64,000 bases of DNA from Micromonospora saelicesensis (lineage in GTDB: Bacteria > Actinomycetota > Actinomycetes > Mycobacteriales > Micromonosporaceae): NCBI RefSeq assembly GCF_900091575.1, contig NZ_FMCR01000007.1:186001-250000 (forward strand). The letters are read 5' to 3'. This document shows positions 34,447 to 43,034 of this stretch, piece after piece (position 1 is the stretch's first letter; every line of letters starts with the position of its first letter). The notes under the pieces were generated by a model, which made no database searches, was not told where the DNA came from, and worked only from the letters and a program-made list of their open reading frames with translations. The position numbers were made by a program, and so were the translations under genes.

Positions 34447-35823
34447 ATGCCCGTTGCGCGTCGTACTCTGCTCGGGGCCGGTCTGGCCGCCGCGACCTCC
34501 GCCCTCACCGGTTGCGGCGCCACCGGCGCGCCGAACCCCGGTGCGGCCGCCCCTGGCGACGCGGCGACCGGGAAGGGCGCGGCCGGCAACCGAGCCGGAT
34601 TTGGTCCGGCGGGAGACCTAGAGTCACCGCCCAGGGCACCGGACGCGCCGGTCGGCGGCAACCCACCAGTCCGTCAGGCCCGCTATGCGCAGGACGTGAC
34701 CGCCCTGCTCCAGCGGCACCTGCCCGCGACCCCGCAGACCGTGCAACACAAGGGTTTCCCCGGCGCTGTCGCTCTCGTCCTGGTGGGCGGGAAGATGACT
34801 GTCCACACCGCGGTCGGTGAGGCGCTGCGTTACGAGGCCGGGCCGAAGCTGCTCGCGGCGAACCAGCGCGTCGCGATGCGCCGGGACTCCATCTTCGACC
34901 TCGCCTCGGTCACCAAGGTGTACACGGCCATCCTGCTGTTGCAGCAGGTCGACAAGGGACGTGTCGACCTCGCCGCTCCGGTGCGCGACTACCTGCCCGC
35001 CTTCACCGGCACGGGCAAGGAGCGAATCACCGTCGAGATGCTGCTCACCCACACCAGCGGCCTTCCCGTCGGCGCCAAGGTCACCGGCCTGCCCGACAAC
35101 ACGGCCCGCTGGAACGCCGTGCTCACCACGCCGCTGGTCTCCGGCGCCGTGCCGGGGAACACGTTCCGCTACTCCAGCGTCGGGCTCATGGTCGCCGGCA
35201 AGATCGTCGAGAAGGTCACCGGCCAGCGGCTCGACCAGGCACTCAAGACCAACCTGACCGACCCGCTCGGCCTGCGCGACACCGGCTTCAGCCCGAACAG
35301 CTGGCTGTCGGCCGACGCGAAGGCCAGTCGACTGGTCGCCACCGACGCCCGCTCGTCCCGGGGACTGCTCCGTGGCGTCGTCCACGACGACGTCGCCAAC
35401 CACCTCGGCGGCATCGCCGGTCACGCCGGCATCTTCGCCTCCGCGACCGATCTCGCGGCCATCGGTCAACTGCTCCTCAACGAGGGCACCCACCAGGGCA
35501 AGCGGATCCTCGCCGCGGCGACGGTGCGCCGGATGCTCACCAACCACAACGCCGGCAAACCCGCCATCGACCCCGAGCGACCCAACCGGACCTCGGCGCA
35601 CGGCCTCGGCGTCGTCCTCGACCAGAGCTGGTTCATGGGGAAGCTCACCTCGGCCCGGACCTTCGGCCACACCGGATTCGCCGGCCCCTCGCTGCTGGTC
35701 GCGCCCGACCGCAAACTCGTCCTGGCGCTGCTCACCAACCGCGCGCACCCCAACTGGAGCTGGTCGAACCCTGACCCGGTCCGCGCCGCCGTCGGCGACC
35801 TGCTCGCCACAAAGGTCAACTGA
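34447..35823 (+). CDS. Serine hydrolase (beta-lactamase/class C PBP family) lipoprotein
   Basis: A 458-residue exported serine hydrolase. A twin-Arg-containing signal (VARRTLLGAG) ends in a lipobox at LTGC (Cys23). A Gly/Ala-rich linker runs to about residue 90. The acylation site is Ser154 in SVTK (SxxK, Lys157), the second motif is YSS near residue 243 in place of YxN, and HTG near residue 407 replaces KTG, as in many beta-lactamase-family esterases and D-aminopeptidases. Likely extracellular, membrane anchored; substrate unknown (peptide, ester or muropeptide). ATG at 34447 chosen for the signal peptide. Confidence 0.9.
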   Translation: MPVARRTLLGAGLAAATSALTGCGATGAPNPGAAAPGDAATGKGAAGNRAGFGPAGDLESPPRAPDAPVGGNPPVRQARYAQDVTALLQRHLPATPQTVQHKGFPGAVALVLVGGKMTVHTAVGEALRYEAGPKLLAANQRVAMRRDSIFDLASVTKVYTAILLLQQVDKGRVDLAAPVRDYLPAFTGTGKERITVEMLLTHTSGLPVGAKVTGLPDNTARWNAVLTTPLVSGAVPGNTFRYSSVGLMVAGKIVEKVTGQRLDQALKTNLTDPLGLRDTGFSPNSWLSADAKASRLVATDARSSRGLLRGVVHDDVANHLGGIAGHAGIFASATDLAAIGQLLLNEGTHQGKRILAAATVRRMLTNHNAGKPAIDPERPNRTSAHGLGVVLDQSWFMGKLTSARTFGHTGFAGPSLLVAPDRKLVLALLTNRAHPNWSWSNPDPVRAAVGDLLATKVN

Positions 35824-35864
35824 CCGGAAGGTGTGGACCATCGCGCCCCACCCTGACACGATAC

Positions 35865-35881
35865 TTGCGCTAGTAGTGCAA
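35865..35881. promoter_or_regulatory. 17-bp dyad upstream of the lipase gene
   Basis: TTGCGCTAGTAGTGCAA, an imperfect palindrome (TTGC-CTA/TAG-GCAA) 29 bases before the lipase ATG. Its form, TTGCAC-TAG-GTGCAA-like, resembles operators of small GntR-type regulators; no regulator gene is adjacent. Confidence 0.45.
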
Positions 35882-35909
35882 ATACTTCGTCCGTCCAGGT
35901 GGAGGATCG

Positions 35910-37238
35910 ATGCACACATCTCTCCGGAGCCTGCTCTCCGTGGTGGCCGGGGTCGTCCTCGCGGCCAGCCTGTCCGCCGTCGCCGTTCCAGGCGCCGCCG
36001 AAGCCGCCGCCACACCGACGTACCGTCCAGTGATCTTCGTACACGGCAGCGCGGGATCGGCGGCGCAGTTCGAGACCCAGACCAAACGGCTTGCCAGCAA
36101 CGGGTACCCGATCGACATCATCGAAGCCCACGAGTACGACTCCCCGAACGTCGCGACGATCCTGCCCCAGGTGTACGCGGGACTCGACGCACGGATCACC
36201 CGCCTGCTGGCGGCCACCGGCGCGGACCGGGTCGACCTCGTCGCGCACTCGCTGGGCACCTTCGTCTCGCAGGGCTATCTCAACAGCTCGCCGGAGCGTG
36301 CCGCCCGGGTCGCGCACTACGTCAACCTGGACGGGCGTCCCGCGACCTCCCCGCCGGGTGGAGTGCCCACGCTCGCCATCTGGGGCGAGGGTGACCCGGC
36401 CCGCGCCGTCGTCGGCGCGACCAACGTGCACCTGCCGGACCAGTCGCACACCCAGACCGTGTCGTCGGCGGAGTCGTTCACCGAGATCTTCGGGTTCCTC
36501 CGGGGCCGCGCGCCCCACACGACGCGGATCGTGCCGCAACTCTTCGGCGCCGCCCGGGTCTCCGGCCGCGCCGTGCTCTTTCCGAGCAACGTCGGTGTCA
36601 CCGGTGCGACCCTCGAGGTCTACCCGGTCAGCCCGCTGACCGGCGGCCGACTGTCGCACCGGCCCGCGCATCGGCTGTCACTCGGCGGCGACGGCTCGTT
36701 CGGCCCTCTCCCGGTGCTCGCCACGGCCCGCTACGAGTTCACCATCGTGCGCCCGGGCGCCGCCACGCACCACTTCTACTTCCAGCCGTTCCTCCGCTCG
36801 GATTCGTTCCTGCGCCTGGCGACCAGCGAGCCGGGCGAGGGCCTCAGCGGCCTGGTCGAGACCAGCGACCGGCACACGGCGCTCACCATCCAACGGCAGA
36901 AGGAGTGGTGGGGCGACCAGGGCGACGCCGGCGACCACCTCTGGATCAACGGCAGGGATGTCCTGAACGCGGCGAACACACCGCGCGCCAAGCGGACGAT
37001 CGGCATCTTCGCCTTCGACGACGGCAGCGACGGCGTGACCGACCTGACGGCCCCGTTGCCGGAGTTCTTCAGCCAGACCTTCATCACCGGCATGGACGTC
37101 TTCATCCCGGCGACGCCGGCTCACCTCGGCCTGGTAAGGATCACCGTGGGCCAACGCGGCGGCGGACACGAGGTGATCAACGTGCCCAACTGGAGATCGA
37201 GCACCGACCGGGTGACGGTCAGCGTGGACGACTACTGA
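35910..37238 (+). CDS. Secreted alpha/beta-hydrolase (lipase-like)
   Basis: A 442-residue exported hydrolase. Signal peptide of about 33 residues (ending AAEAAA). The lipase fold begins VIFVHGSAGSAAQF (oxyanion HG near residues 45-46) and carries the nucleophile Ser114 in AHSLG; the Asp and His of the triad are probably in WGEGDPAR and DQSHTQT. Residues 215-442 form a beta-rich C-terminal region of two sandwich-like parts (GATLEVYPVSPLTGG; HLGLVRITVGQRGGG) that may bind polymer or substrate. Probably secreted to cleave esters. A GGTGGAGG site precedes the ATG. Confidence 0.88.
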   Translation: MHTSLRSLLSVVAGVVLAASLSAVAVPGAAEAAATPTYRPVIFVHGSAGSAAQFETQTKRLASNGYPIDIIEAHEYDSPNVATILPQVYAGLDARITRLLAATGADRVDLVAHSLGTFVSQGYLNSSPERAARVAHYVNLDGRPATSPPGGVPTLAIWGEGDPARAVVGATNVHLPDQSHTQTVSSAESFTEIFGFLRGRAPHTTRIVPQLFGAARVSGRAVLFPSNVGVTGATLEVYPVSPLTGGRLSHRPAHRLSLGGDGSFGPLPVLATARYEFTIVRPGAATHHFYFQPFLRSDSFLRLATSEPGEGLSGLVETSDRHTALTIQRQKEWWGDQGDAGDHLWINGRDVLNAANTPRAKRTIGIFAFDDGSDGVTDLTAPLPEFFSQTFITGMDVFIPATPAHLGLVRITVGQRGGGHEVINVPNWRSSTDRVTVSVDDY

Positions 37239-37253
37239 CCGAGTCTCGCGGAC

Positions 37254-37289
37254 GGCCCGGCCACCCCAGGTCGAGACGGTGGCCGGGCC
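37254..37289. terminator. Bidirectional terminator between lipase and MFS genes
   Basis: Perfect 12-bp stem (GGCCCGGCCACC and complement) with a 12-nt loop, 16 bases after the lipase stop. Downstream, CACTCGTCAGACG and CGGGACCCGCTCGC recur as direct repeats up to the MFS stop at 37330. Confidence 0.75.
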
Positions 37290-37329
37290 CCGCTCACACT
37301 CGTCAGACGCCGGGACCCGCTCGCACTCG

Positions 37330-38550
37330 TCAGACGGTGGCCGGGACCCGCTCGCGCACTCGTCGCCCGACGGCGAAGCTGACCAGCCCCAGGATCAACC
37401 CGACGACCGCCAGGGCGACGCCCACCCGGGCCGGCGCGAGGTAACCGAATCCGGCGGCGATGGCGACGCTGCCCAGCGCGGCGCCGAGGCTGTTCGCGAT
37501 GTTCATGGCTGACTGGTTGACCGCCGCGCCCATCAGTTGTGCTCCCGGGGCGACGGTGATCAGACGCGCCTGCAGGACCGGACCGAGATACAGGCTGGTC
37601 GCACCGACCAGGAACGCGCCGACGAACAGGCCGACGCGGGTCGACGCCACGAGGCTGAACACGGCGATGCTCACGATCATCGCCACGAAGCCGATGACCA
37701 TGCTCCGCTGGAGGTCGCGGTCCGCCAGCCAGCCGCCCAGGGCGTTGCCCACGGTCATCCCGAGACCCACCGCGACCAACGTCCACGGCACCGTCGCGGC
37801 GGAGAGGCCGGTGACGTCGGTGGTGACCGGTGCGATGTAGGTGTTCACCGCGAAGAAGCCGGCGAAGCCGACCGCGCCGGTCGCGGCGACCAGCCAGACC
37901 TGCGAGGTCCGCAGCGCCCGCAACTCGGCGGCCGGCGAGCCGTCGACCGCCGCGGCGACCTCCGGAACGACCGCCAGCACCGCCAGCAGGGTGAGCAGGA
38001 AGAAGCCGGCGATGACCAGGTACGCGACCCGCCAGTCGGCCGCCTGCCCGAGCCGCGTGATGAGGGGTACGCCGACCAGGTTGCTCACTGTCAGACCGCC
38101 GAGCACTGTGGCGAAACCACGGGCCTCGTTACCGGGGCCCATCAGGGTCGCCGCGAGCAGGCCGGCCGCACCGAAGTACGCGCCGTGCGGCAGCGCCGCC
38201 GCGAACCGGGCCACCAGCACCAGGTCGAAGGTGGGGGCGAGCGCGGACGCGACAGTGCCGACGGCGAACAGCACGAGCAGCCCGAGGACGAGCTTCTTGC
38301 GGGGCAGGCGCGCGCTCAACGCGGCGATCAGCGGCGCGCCGACGACCACGCCGAGCGCGTACGCGGTGATCATCCAGCCCGCCCGGGCGACGGCGTCCGA
38401 CGACGACTGCGCGTACTCGTGCGGGAGCAGACCGCGGGCGATGTCGGGCAGCAGCCCCATCGCCACGAACTCGGTCAGGCCGACCGCGACGCCGCCCAGT
38501 GCCAGGGCGGCCAGCGCCGCCAACCGTCGACCTCTACTCAACTCGATCAC
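37330..38550 (-). CDS. MFS transporter (drug/sugar efflux type)
   Basis: A 406-residue 12-TM major facilitator of the DHA1/AraJ-Cmx group: GGVAVGLTEFVAMGLLPDIA in TM1, the motif-A-like LSARLPRKKLVLG loop between TM2 and TM3, and the motif-C region in TM5 (GLTVSNLVGVPL). Members export drugs, arabinose or chloramphenicol. The start is a GTG at 38550 only 41 bases from the divergent ROK regulator gene, with an operator-like dyad between them, so it is probably repressed by that regulator. A ROK partner suggests a sugar or sugar-like effector. Confidence 0.92.
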   Translation of the reverse strand: MIELSRGRRLAALAALALGGVAVGLTEFVAMGLLPDIARGLLPHEYAQSSSDAVARAGWMITAYALGVVVGAPLIAALSARLPRKKLVLGLLVLFAVGTVASALAPTFDLVLVARFAAALPHGAYFGAAGLLAATLMGPGNEARGFATVLGGLTVSNLVGVPLITRLGQAADWRVAYLVIAGFFLLTLLAVLAVVPEVAAAVDGSPAAELRALRTSQVWLVAATGAVGFAGFFAVNTYIAPVTTDVTGLSAATVPWTLVAVGLGMTVGNALGGWLADRDLQRSMVIGFVAMIVSIAVFSLVASTRVGLFVGAFLVGATSLYLGPVLQARLITVAPGAQLMGAAVNQSAMNIANSLGAALGSVAIAAGFGYLAPARVGVALAVVGLILGLVSFAVGRRVRERVPATV

Positions 38551-38559
38551 CGAAAAAAT

Positions 38560-38579
38560 TTAGCAACAGCGTTGCGTAA
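38560..38579. promoter_or_regulatory. Operator-like dyad between MFS and ROK genes
   Basis: TTAGCAACAGCGTTGCGTAA: arms TTAGCAAC and GTTGC(G)TAA around AGC, centred in the 41-bp gap between divergent start codons. It is AT-richer than its surroundings. Probable binding site of the ROK repressor. Confidence 0.55.
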
Positions 38580-38591
38580 TAGGGTGGCGAG

Positions 38592-39686
38592 ATGACTCGC
38601 GTCACTGCCGACGTCACCTTCCTGCGCGGCTACAACCAGGCACTGGTCATGGCGGTGGGGCGCACGGCTCGCACGTTCGAGCGCGCGACAGTGGTCGAGG
38701 CCACCGGCCTGACACCACAGGCGGTCTCCAAGGTCATCGCCCGGCTGATCGCCGACGGTCTGATCCGCCCCGCCGGCGTCCGGCGCCCGGGCATCGGCAA
38801 GCCCGCGGTCGTCTACGAACTCGTCCCGGACAGCCGGTACGCGATCGGCGCCCACGTGGCCCGACGCACGCTGCGGCTCGTCCTGGTCGACCTGGCCGGC
38901 ACCGTGCACCACTCGGCGATCAGCCCACTGCCCCGCGACTTCACCCCGGAGCAGCTCCTCGACGCCCTGAGCGTCGGCATCGACACGATGGCCGGCATCC
39001 GCGACCTGCAGAGCCGGCTCACCGGGCTCGGCATCGGCATGATCGGCCCACTCGACCACGCCAACGGCCTGGTCCGGGACGCCCACGGCCTGCGGCACTG
39101 GCACGACGTACCGCTGCGCGAGATCGCCGAGAAACACCTCGGTCTCCCCGTCCACCTGGACAAGGACGTCACAGCGGGGATCACGGCCGAGGCCTGGCGG
39201 CACGGCGCGACGTTCGGCGACGCGGCCCTCATCATGGTCGAGTCCGGCATCGGGGGCGGCTTCTGGCTGGGTGGCGCGGCCCACCGGGGGGCGCACACCA
39301 ACGCGGGCGAGTTCGGCCACACGGTGGTCGACCTGACCGGGCCCCGCTGCGTCTGCGGCCGGCACGGGTGCCTGGAGATCGTGCACCACCGGGCCGCCGA
39401 GGCCGGAGACATCGCACACGCCGCCCGCGTGCTGGCCGTCGGCGTCGTCAACCTGCTCCAGACCCTCGACCTCGCCCACGTGGTGCTCGCGGGCGCGGAC
39501 CTCCTCCGGCACCCGCAGACCTATCTCGCGGCGGTCACCGAGGCCGTCGGGGCGGACGCCCGGCGCGCGGACTGGCTCAGCACCAGGGTGGCCCTGTCCA
39601 GCCTCGGCGCGGACGTGATCGCCGCGGGCGCCGCCATACAGGTCCTCGACCAGCACTACGGCATCCCGGAGCTGGCCCCGATCTGA
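38592..39686 (+). CDS. ROK-family transcriptional regulator
   Basis: A 364-residue repressor with an N-terminal winged helix (residues 20-75; TVVEATGLTPQAVSKVIARL) and a ROK sugar-kinase-like domain. The ATP-like DVTAGITAEA segment, the ESGIGGGFW loop, EFGHTVVDLTG and the zinc motif CVCGRHGCLE are all present, so the domain is intact. ROK regulators (NagC, Mlc, XylR) sense sugars or sugar phosphates. It is divergent from the MFS transporter gene across 41 bp with a shared dyad, suggesting autoregulation and control of the transporter. Confidence 0.93.
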   Translation: MTRVTADVTFLRGYNQALVMAVGRTARTFERATVVEATGLTPQAVSKVIARLIADGLIRPAGVRRPGIGKPAVVYELVPDSRYAIGAHVARRTLRLVLVDLAGTVHHSAISPLPRDFTPEQLLDALSVGIDTMAGIRDLQSRLTGLGIGMIGPLDHANGLVRDAHGLRHWHDVPLREIAEKHLGLPVHLDKDVTAGITAEAWRHGATFGDAALIMVESGIGGGFWLGGAAHRGAHTNAGEFGHTVVDLTGPRCVCGRHGCLEIVHHRAAEAGDIAHAARVLAVGVVNLLQTLDLAHVVLAGADLLRHPQTYLAAVTEAVGADARRADWLSTRVALSSLGADVIAAGAAIQVLDQHYGIPELAPI

Positions 39687-39717
39687 TCTCCAACCGCCCA
39701 GCGGCCGGCGTCCGAGG

Positions 39718-40194
39718 TCAGAGGGTGGCGGGTGGTGACAGTGCCATCTTCTGCCAGTTGCGGAAGACGAAGCGGTGCACCGATTTCAGCCCGACCCAGA
39801 GTGCCGGCTCCAACGCGACGCGGCCGTGCCCACGGACCGTGACCGTCGTGGTCCGGGTGACGTGCGTGCCACCGTCCACCTCGGCCAACTCGAACAGGTC
39901 CCCTAGGTAGTCGACGAAGCGGTGGAAGTGCAGGTCCGTCGACTCCATGTGGAACGCCAGCCGGCTCGGTGGTTCCCACACCGTGATCCGCTGCCGCACC
40001 ACACCCTGTTCCGAGACGCACTGCCGGGTGGCTCCGACCTCACCGGGACCCTCAGGCAGCCGGCACGACGTGGGTCGGGGCGTACCCAGGTAGAACACCG
40101 GGCAGCGCGGCTGCAACTCCAGGCGCGAGTCGCAGAGCGCCGGCCACAACACGTCGGGCGGGTGTGGCATGACCCAGCCGGTCCGCACGATCAT
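39718..40194 (-). CDS. SRPBCC-family (START-like) protein
   Basis: A 158-residue START-like protein. It opens VRTGWVMPHPPDVLWPALCD, a helix-capping segment seen in polyketide cyclase/CoxG-like proteins, and continues with strands WEPPSRLAFHMESTD and THVTRTTTVTVRGHG and a long C-terminal helix. Such cavities bind hydrophobic ligands. I take the ATG at 40194; the open frame extends to 40236. No catalytic residues can be assigned and no partner gene is evident. Confidence 0.72.
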   Translation of the reverse strand: MIVRTGWVMPHPPDVLWPALCDSRLELQPRCPVFYLGTPRPTSCRLPEGPGEVGATRQCVSEQGVVRQRITVWEPPSRLAFHMESTDLHFHRFVDYLGDLFELAEVDGGTHVTRTTTVTVRGHGRVALEPALWVGLKSVHRFVFRNWQKMALSPPATL

Positions 40195-40287
40195 GCACAC
40201 ACTGTAGGACGGGGATCGCAAACGGCACATCGGCAAACTGGTCCGACGCGCTCCGGCATCACCGGTCCCGCCGTCGGCGACGGGGAC

Positions 40288-40671
40288 CTACGCCACCGAG
40301 GCGTCGGTGTTCGTTCGGGTGCAACCGCTGGCCGGGCTCTCGCTGAGCGCGATGACCTCGTCGAGCCGCTTGCGCGCCTGCCGGAGTTGAGTGATCTGCC
40401 GATCGATGCGGTCGCGTTCGGCGCGGAGCATGGCCCGCGACTGCGGTGTGTTGACCTTCGCGTCGACGCAGGGCAGCAGGTCCAGGATGGTTCGGCTGGA
40501 CAGGCCAGCGGCGTACAGCATCTGGATCAGATACACCCGGTCGACCGCGTCGTCGAGGTAGTGGCGCTGGCCGCCACTGCTCCGTGCGGCAGAAAGGAGG
40601 CCCTGCTCCTCGTAGTAGCGCAGGGCTCGTACCGACACCCCGGCCTTCGTGGCGAGTTCCCCGATCCGCAT
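40288..40671 (-). CDS. MerR-family transcriptional regulator
   Basis: A 127-residue MerR regulator: N-terminal winged helix MRIGELATKAGVSVRALRYY, EEQGLL wing, coiled-coil dimer helix (residues 85-112, ending RLDEVIAL). Lacking a metal-type Cys cluster except C75 and a C-terminal Cys, it belongs to the small-effector or redox group that typically controls an adjacent oxidoreductase. Divergent from the SDR remnant, with a 19-bp-spaced promoter of the MerR type between, so the remnant was probably its target. Confidence 0.92.
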   Translation of the reverse strand: MRIGELATKAGVSVRALRYYEEQGLLSAARSSGGQRHYLDDAVDRVYLIQMLYAAGLSSRTILDLLPCVDAKVNTPQSRAMLRAERDRIDRQITQLRQARKRLDEVIALSESPASGCTRTNTDASVA

Positions 40672-40708
40672 CGACCCCTCCCCCGGCCGGTGACGCCGGT
40701 CACACAGC

Positions 40709-40738
40709 CTTGTCCCTCACATGAACGTCAGGTTTTAC
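40709..40738 (+). promoter_or_regulatory. MerR-type promoter/operator facing the SDR remnant
   Basis: TTGTCC at 40710-40715 and TTTACC/TTACCG about 19 bases later flank a partial dyad CCTCACATGAACGTCAGG (40715-40732). The long spacer with an embedded dyad is the hallmark of MerR-activated promoters. Transcription would run into the truncated SDR gene. Confidence 0.5.
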
Positions 40739-40743
40739 CGTAG

Positions 40744-41058
40744 CTCGCATACCGCTCGACCGACGGGGCCAACGTCTACGGCGTGGCGAAGGCGGCCGAG
40801 TGGAGCCTGGCCAACGGAATCCGACTGGAACTCGCCGGCCAGGGGACCCTCGTGACGGGCCTGCGCCTGGGCAGCGCCGACACCGACATGTCGGCCGGCC
40901 ACCACGGCGACAAGACCGACCCCGCCGACGTCGTACGCGCGGCACTGGACGGTGTCGAGGCCGGCAGGGTCGAGGTCCTCGCGGACGAGTGGAGCGCGTA
41001 CGTCAAGGCGTCCCTGGCCAACGACCCGAGCGAGTTCTATGCGGCGACGGCGCGGTGA
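40744..41058 (+). pseudogene. Truncated SDR-family oxidoreductase (3' remnant)
   Basis: About 105 codons that match only the C-terminal half of an SDR: NVYGVAKAAEWSLANG contains the catalytic YxxxK, followed by IRLELAGQGTLVTGL, a GSADTDM segment, and a C-terminal DEWSAYVKASLANDP. The Rossmann start, TGxxxGxG, NNAG and catalytic Ser are absent; an in-frame TAG at 40741 precedes it. The remnant begins just after the MerR-type promoter, so an internal deletion of about 130-140 codons probably joined promoter to 3' end. A GTG at 40783 could start a 91-residue peptide, but this would lack a nucleotide site. I class it as broken. Confidence 0.75.
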
Positions 41059-41059
41059 C

Positions 41060-41512
41060 TCACTGGCAGACGCGCCACTCGCCGTCCTCCTTGACCAGCG
41101 CCAGCCCCTGGGTGAGCCTCGCACCGGTGGCCTCCTGGACCGCCTCGACGGTGGCGGTCGCGGTCAGCCGCCCGTTGACGTTGTTGACGTTCACGTTGGT
41201 GATCTCGTAGCTGCTGATCTTCAACTGGGCGGCCTGGACCCGGGCGAACTCCTCCTGTGTCATACCGGCGCGCACCCGGTCGCACAGCCGCCCGTACGCG
41301 CCCGGATAGTTGCCGGCCTGCACGTCGTCGACGAAGGCCGTCGCGGCCGCCCCGGCCGGCTCGACGGAGTCCTTGATGGAGCGGTAGAGCCAGAGGCCGC
41401 CGCAGGTGCCGATGACGCAGCACACCGCCAGTAGGGCGCCGACGACGATCAGGACCGTACGAAGCGTCCGGTTGGCCCTCGGATCGGGAACCATCATCGG
41501 CTCGTACGTCAT
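41060..41512 (-). CDS. Membrane-anchored hypothetical protein (DUF4878-like fold)
   Basis: A 150-residue protein: short cytoplasmic N-terminus, one TM helix (about 20-43, LIVVGALLAVCCVIGTCGGL) and an extracytoplasmic domain of about 105 residues with the pattern ATAFVDDVQAGNYPGAYGRLC, then a strand series ending KEDGEWRVCQ. This resembles the DUF4878/NTF2-like lipoprotein-type domains common in actinomycetes. Two Cys (in YGRLCD and the C-terminal WRVCQ) could form a disulfide. ATG at 41512; function unknown. Its stop lies one base from the end of the SDR remnant. Confidence 0.75.
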   Translation of the reverse strand: MTYEPMMVPDPRANRTLRTVLIVVGALLAVCCVIGTCGGLWLYRSIKDSVEPAGAAATAFVDDVQAGNYPGAYGRLCDRVRAGMTQEEFARVQAAQLKISSYEITNVNVNNVNGRLTATATVEAVQEATGARLTQGLALVKEDGEWRVCQ

Positions 41513-41569
41513 GGCCCGGAGGGTAGGGCTGCCGGGCAAGCGGCGAGAGCACGCCGGGTGCCCGGTGGT

Positions 41570-42838
41570 TCAGCCTCCGGAGGCGGACGGCCCCGGCGTC
41601 GGCACGCCACCGGCGACCGCACGCGCGGGCGGCGCCGGGGCCGGGGCCGGTCGCAGATCCGCGGGTACGGGCAGCGCGCTGCCTCTGACGAACTGGCCCC
41701 AACTGGTGTTCCAGGCCGTCCAGCCGTTGCCCGGCTGGAGCCTGACCTCGGTGCCGGTGAAGGTGACCAGGTCACCGACCTGGGTGACGCCCATCAACCA
41801 GTCGGCGTTGGCCGCCGAGATGTTCGTGCAGCCGTGCGAGACGTTGCGGTGTCCCTGATCCGACACCGACCAGGGTGCCCCGTGGATGAACTCGCCGCCC
41901 CAGGTGAGCCGTTGCGCGTCCTTGACGTTCACCACGTAGCCGCCGTTCGGCTCGCCCCGCGTGTCGAAGGTGGTGTTCTGGTGCTTCTCCATGATCACCA
42001 TCTTGCCGCTGGACGTGGGGGTGCTGCGCTTGCCGAGGCTGACCGGGATCCTGCGGATCAGCTTGCCGTCGCGCAGCACGCGCATCTGCTTGGTGGCGTT
42101 GTCGACTTCGAGCGCCACCTGCCGTCCGATCCGGGACGTCGCGGTGCGGTCGGCGTCACCGACGTGGTTCTTGCCGATGGGCAGGCCCTCCAGGCCGGCC
42201 CGGACACTGATGGTCGTGCCGGGCCGCCAGAAGTCGGGGGCCCGGTAGTAGACCTGGCTGCCGTCGTCCACCCAGGACCAGGCACCCGGCTGGGCCGGCT
42301 TCGTGGTGACGAACAACCGACGCTGCACGTCGGCGCGGGCCGCCCTGGCGATGGGCGGATCGAAGCCGATGGTCACCGGCATCGCGGTGCCGTACGTCTG
42401 CTTGTCGGCGACGTACAGGGTGCTGGTCACCTGCGGCTTCGTCGACGCGGCCGCGGTGGTGAAGGTGGTGGTGCGGGTGGTGGTCCGCCCGGAGTCGCCG
42501 GTGGCGGTCACCGCCGCGGTGTAGGTCTGCTGCGGCCGCAACGAAGTGGTCGGCACCCAGGCCGAGCCGTCCGCACGTGGCTCCGCCCCGACCAGGGCGC
42601 CGGTGTCGTCGACGATGCGCACGGCGGTGATCTTTCCGCCCGTGACGAGCGGAACCACCTCTGCGCTGAGCGGCACGTCCCGGGAGAGATCGGCGGGCGT
42701 GAGGGTCAGTTCGGGCGATGGCACGACCTGCTCGGCCTGACGCACGGCTGCCTTCCGCTCGGTGGTGCACCCACCGAGGACCAGCGGCGTCGCCGCGACG
42801 GTCACCGCCACGAGCGCCAGGCGCCTTCGTAAACCCAT
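41570..42838 (-). CDS. L,D-transpeptidase lipoprotein (YkuD domain, Ig-like domains)
   Basis: A 422-residue cell-wall enzyme. Lipobox LGGC at Cys24; two Ig-like domains (about 55-150 and 155-245) as in mycobacterial LdtMt2; YkuD catalytic domain about 255-375 with HGAPWS and SHGCTN (catalytic Cys337, with the His of the HG pair). It makes 3-3 cross-links in peptidoglycan and gives beta-lactam (non-carbapenem) tolerance. The C-terminal 40 residues are Pro/Ala-rich. ATG at 42838 follows GGGGGA; the open frame beyond it to 43165 is not used, as it opposes the lipoprotein gene at 43035. Confidence 0.94.
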   Translation of the reverse strand: MGLRRRLALVAVTVAATPLVLGGCTTERKAAVRQAEQVVPSPELTLTPADLSRDVPLSAEVVPLVTGGKITAVRIVDDTGALVGAEPRADGSAWVPTTSLRPQQTYTAAVTATGDSGRTTTRTTTFTTAAASTKPQVTSTLYVADKQTYGTAMPVTIGFDPPIARAARADVQRRLFVTTKPAQPGAWSWVDDGSQVYYRAPDFWRPGTTISVRAGLEGLPIGKNHVGDADRTATSRIGRQVALEVDNATKQMRVLRDGKLIRRIPVSLGKRSTPTSSGKMVIMEKHQNTTFDTRGEPNGGYVVNVKDAQRLTWGGEFIHGAPWSVSDQGHRNVSHGCTNISAANADWLMGVTQVGDLVTFTGTEVRLQPGNGWTAWNTSWGQFVRGSALPVPADLRPAPAPAPPARAVAGGVPTPGPSASGG

Positions 42839-43034
42839 CGAACGTCCCCCGGCTTCCGCGTGCTTCCGTGGCGGCAATTCTCTCCGCGTCGACGGCGCCC
42901 TGCGCTGTTTCCGGAAATCACGCAACGAAGGTGGGAACGTTCGGCACGGCACCCGGCCCGGGCCCCTCGGTTGTGCTTCCCTTCCGTGATCCTCGGGGCA
43001 TCGAAGCGTGATGCCGCCGTGGAATGCTGCCAAC

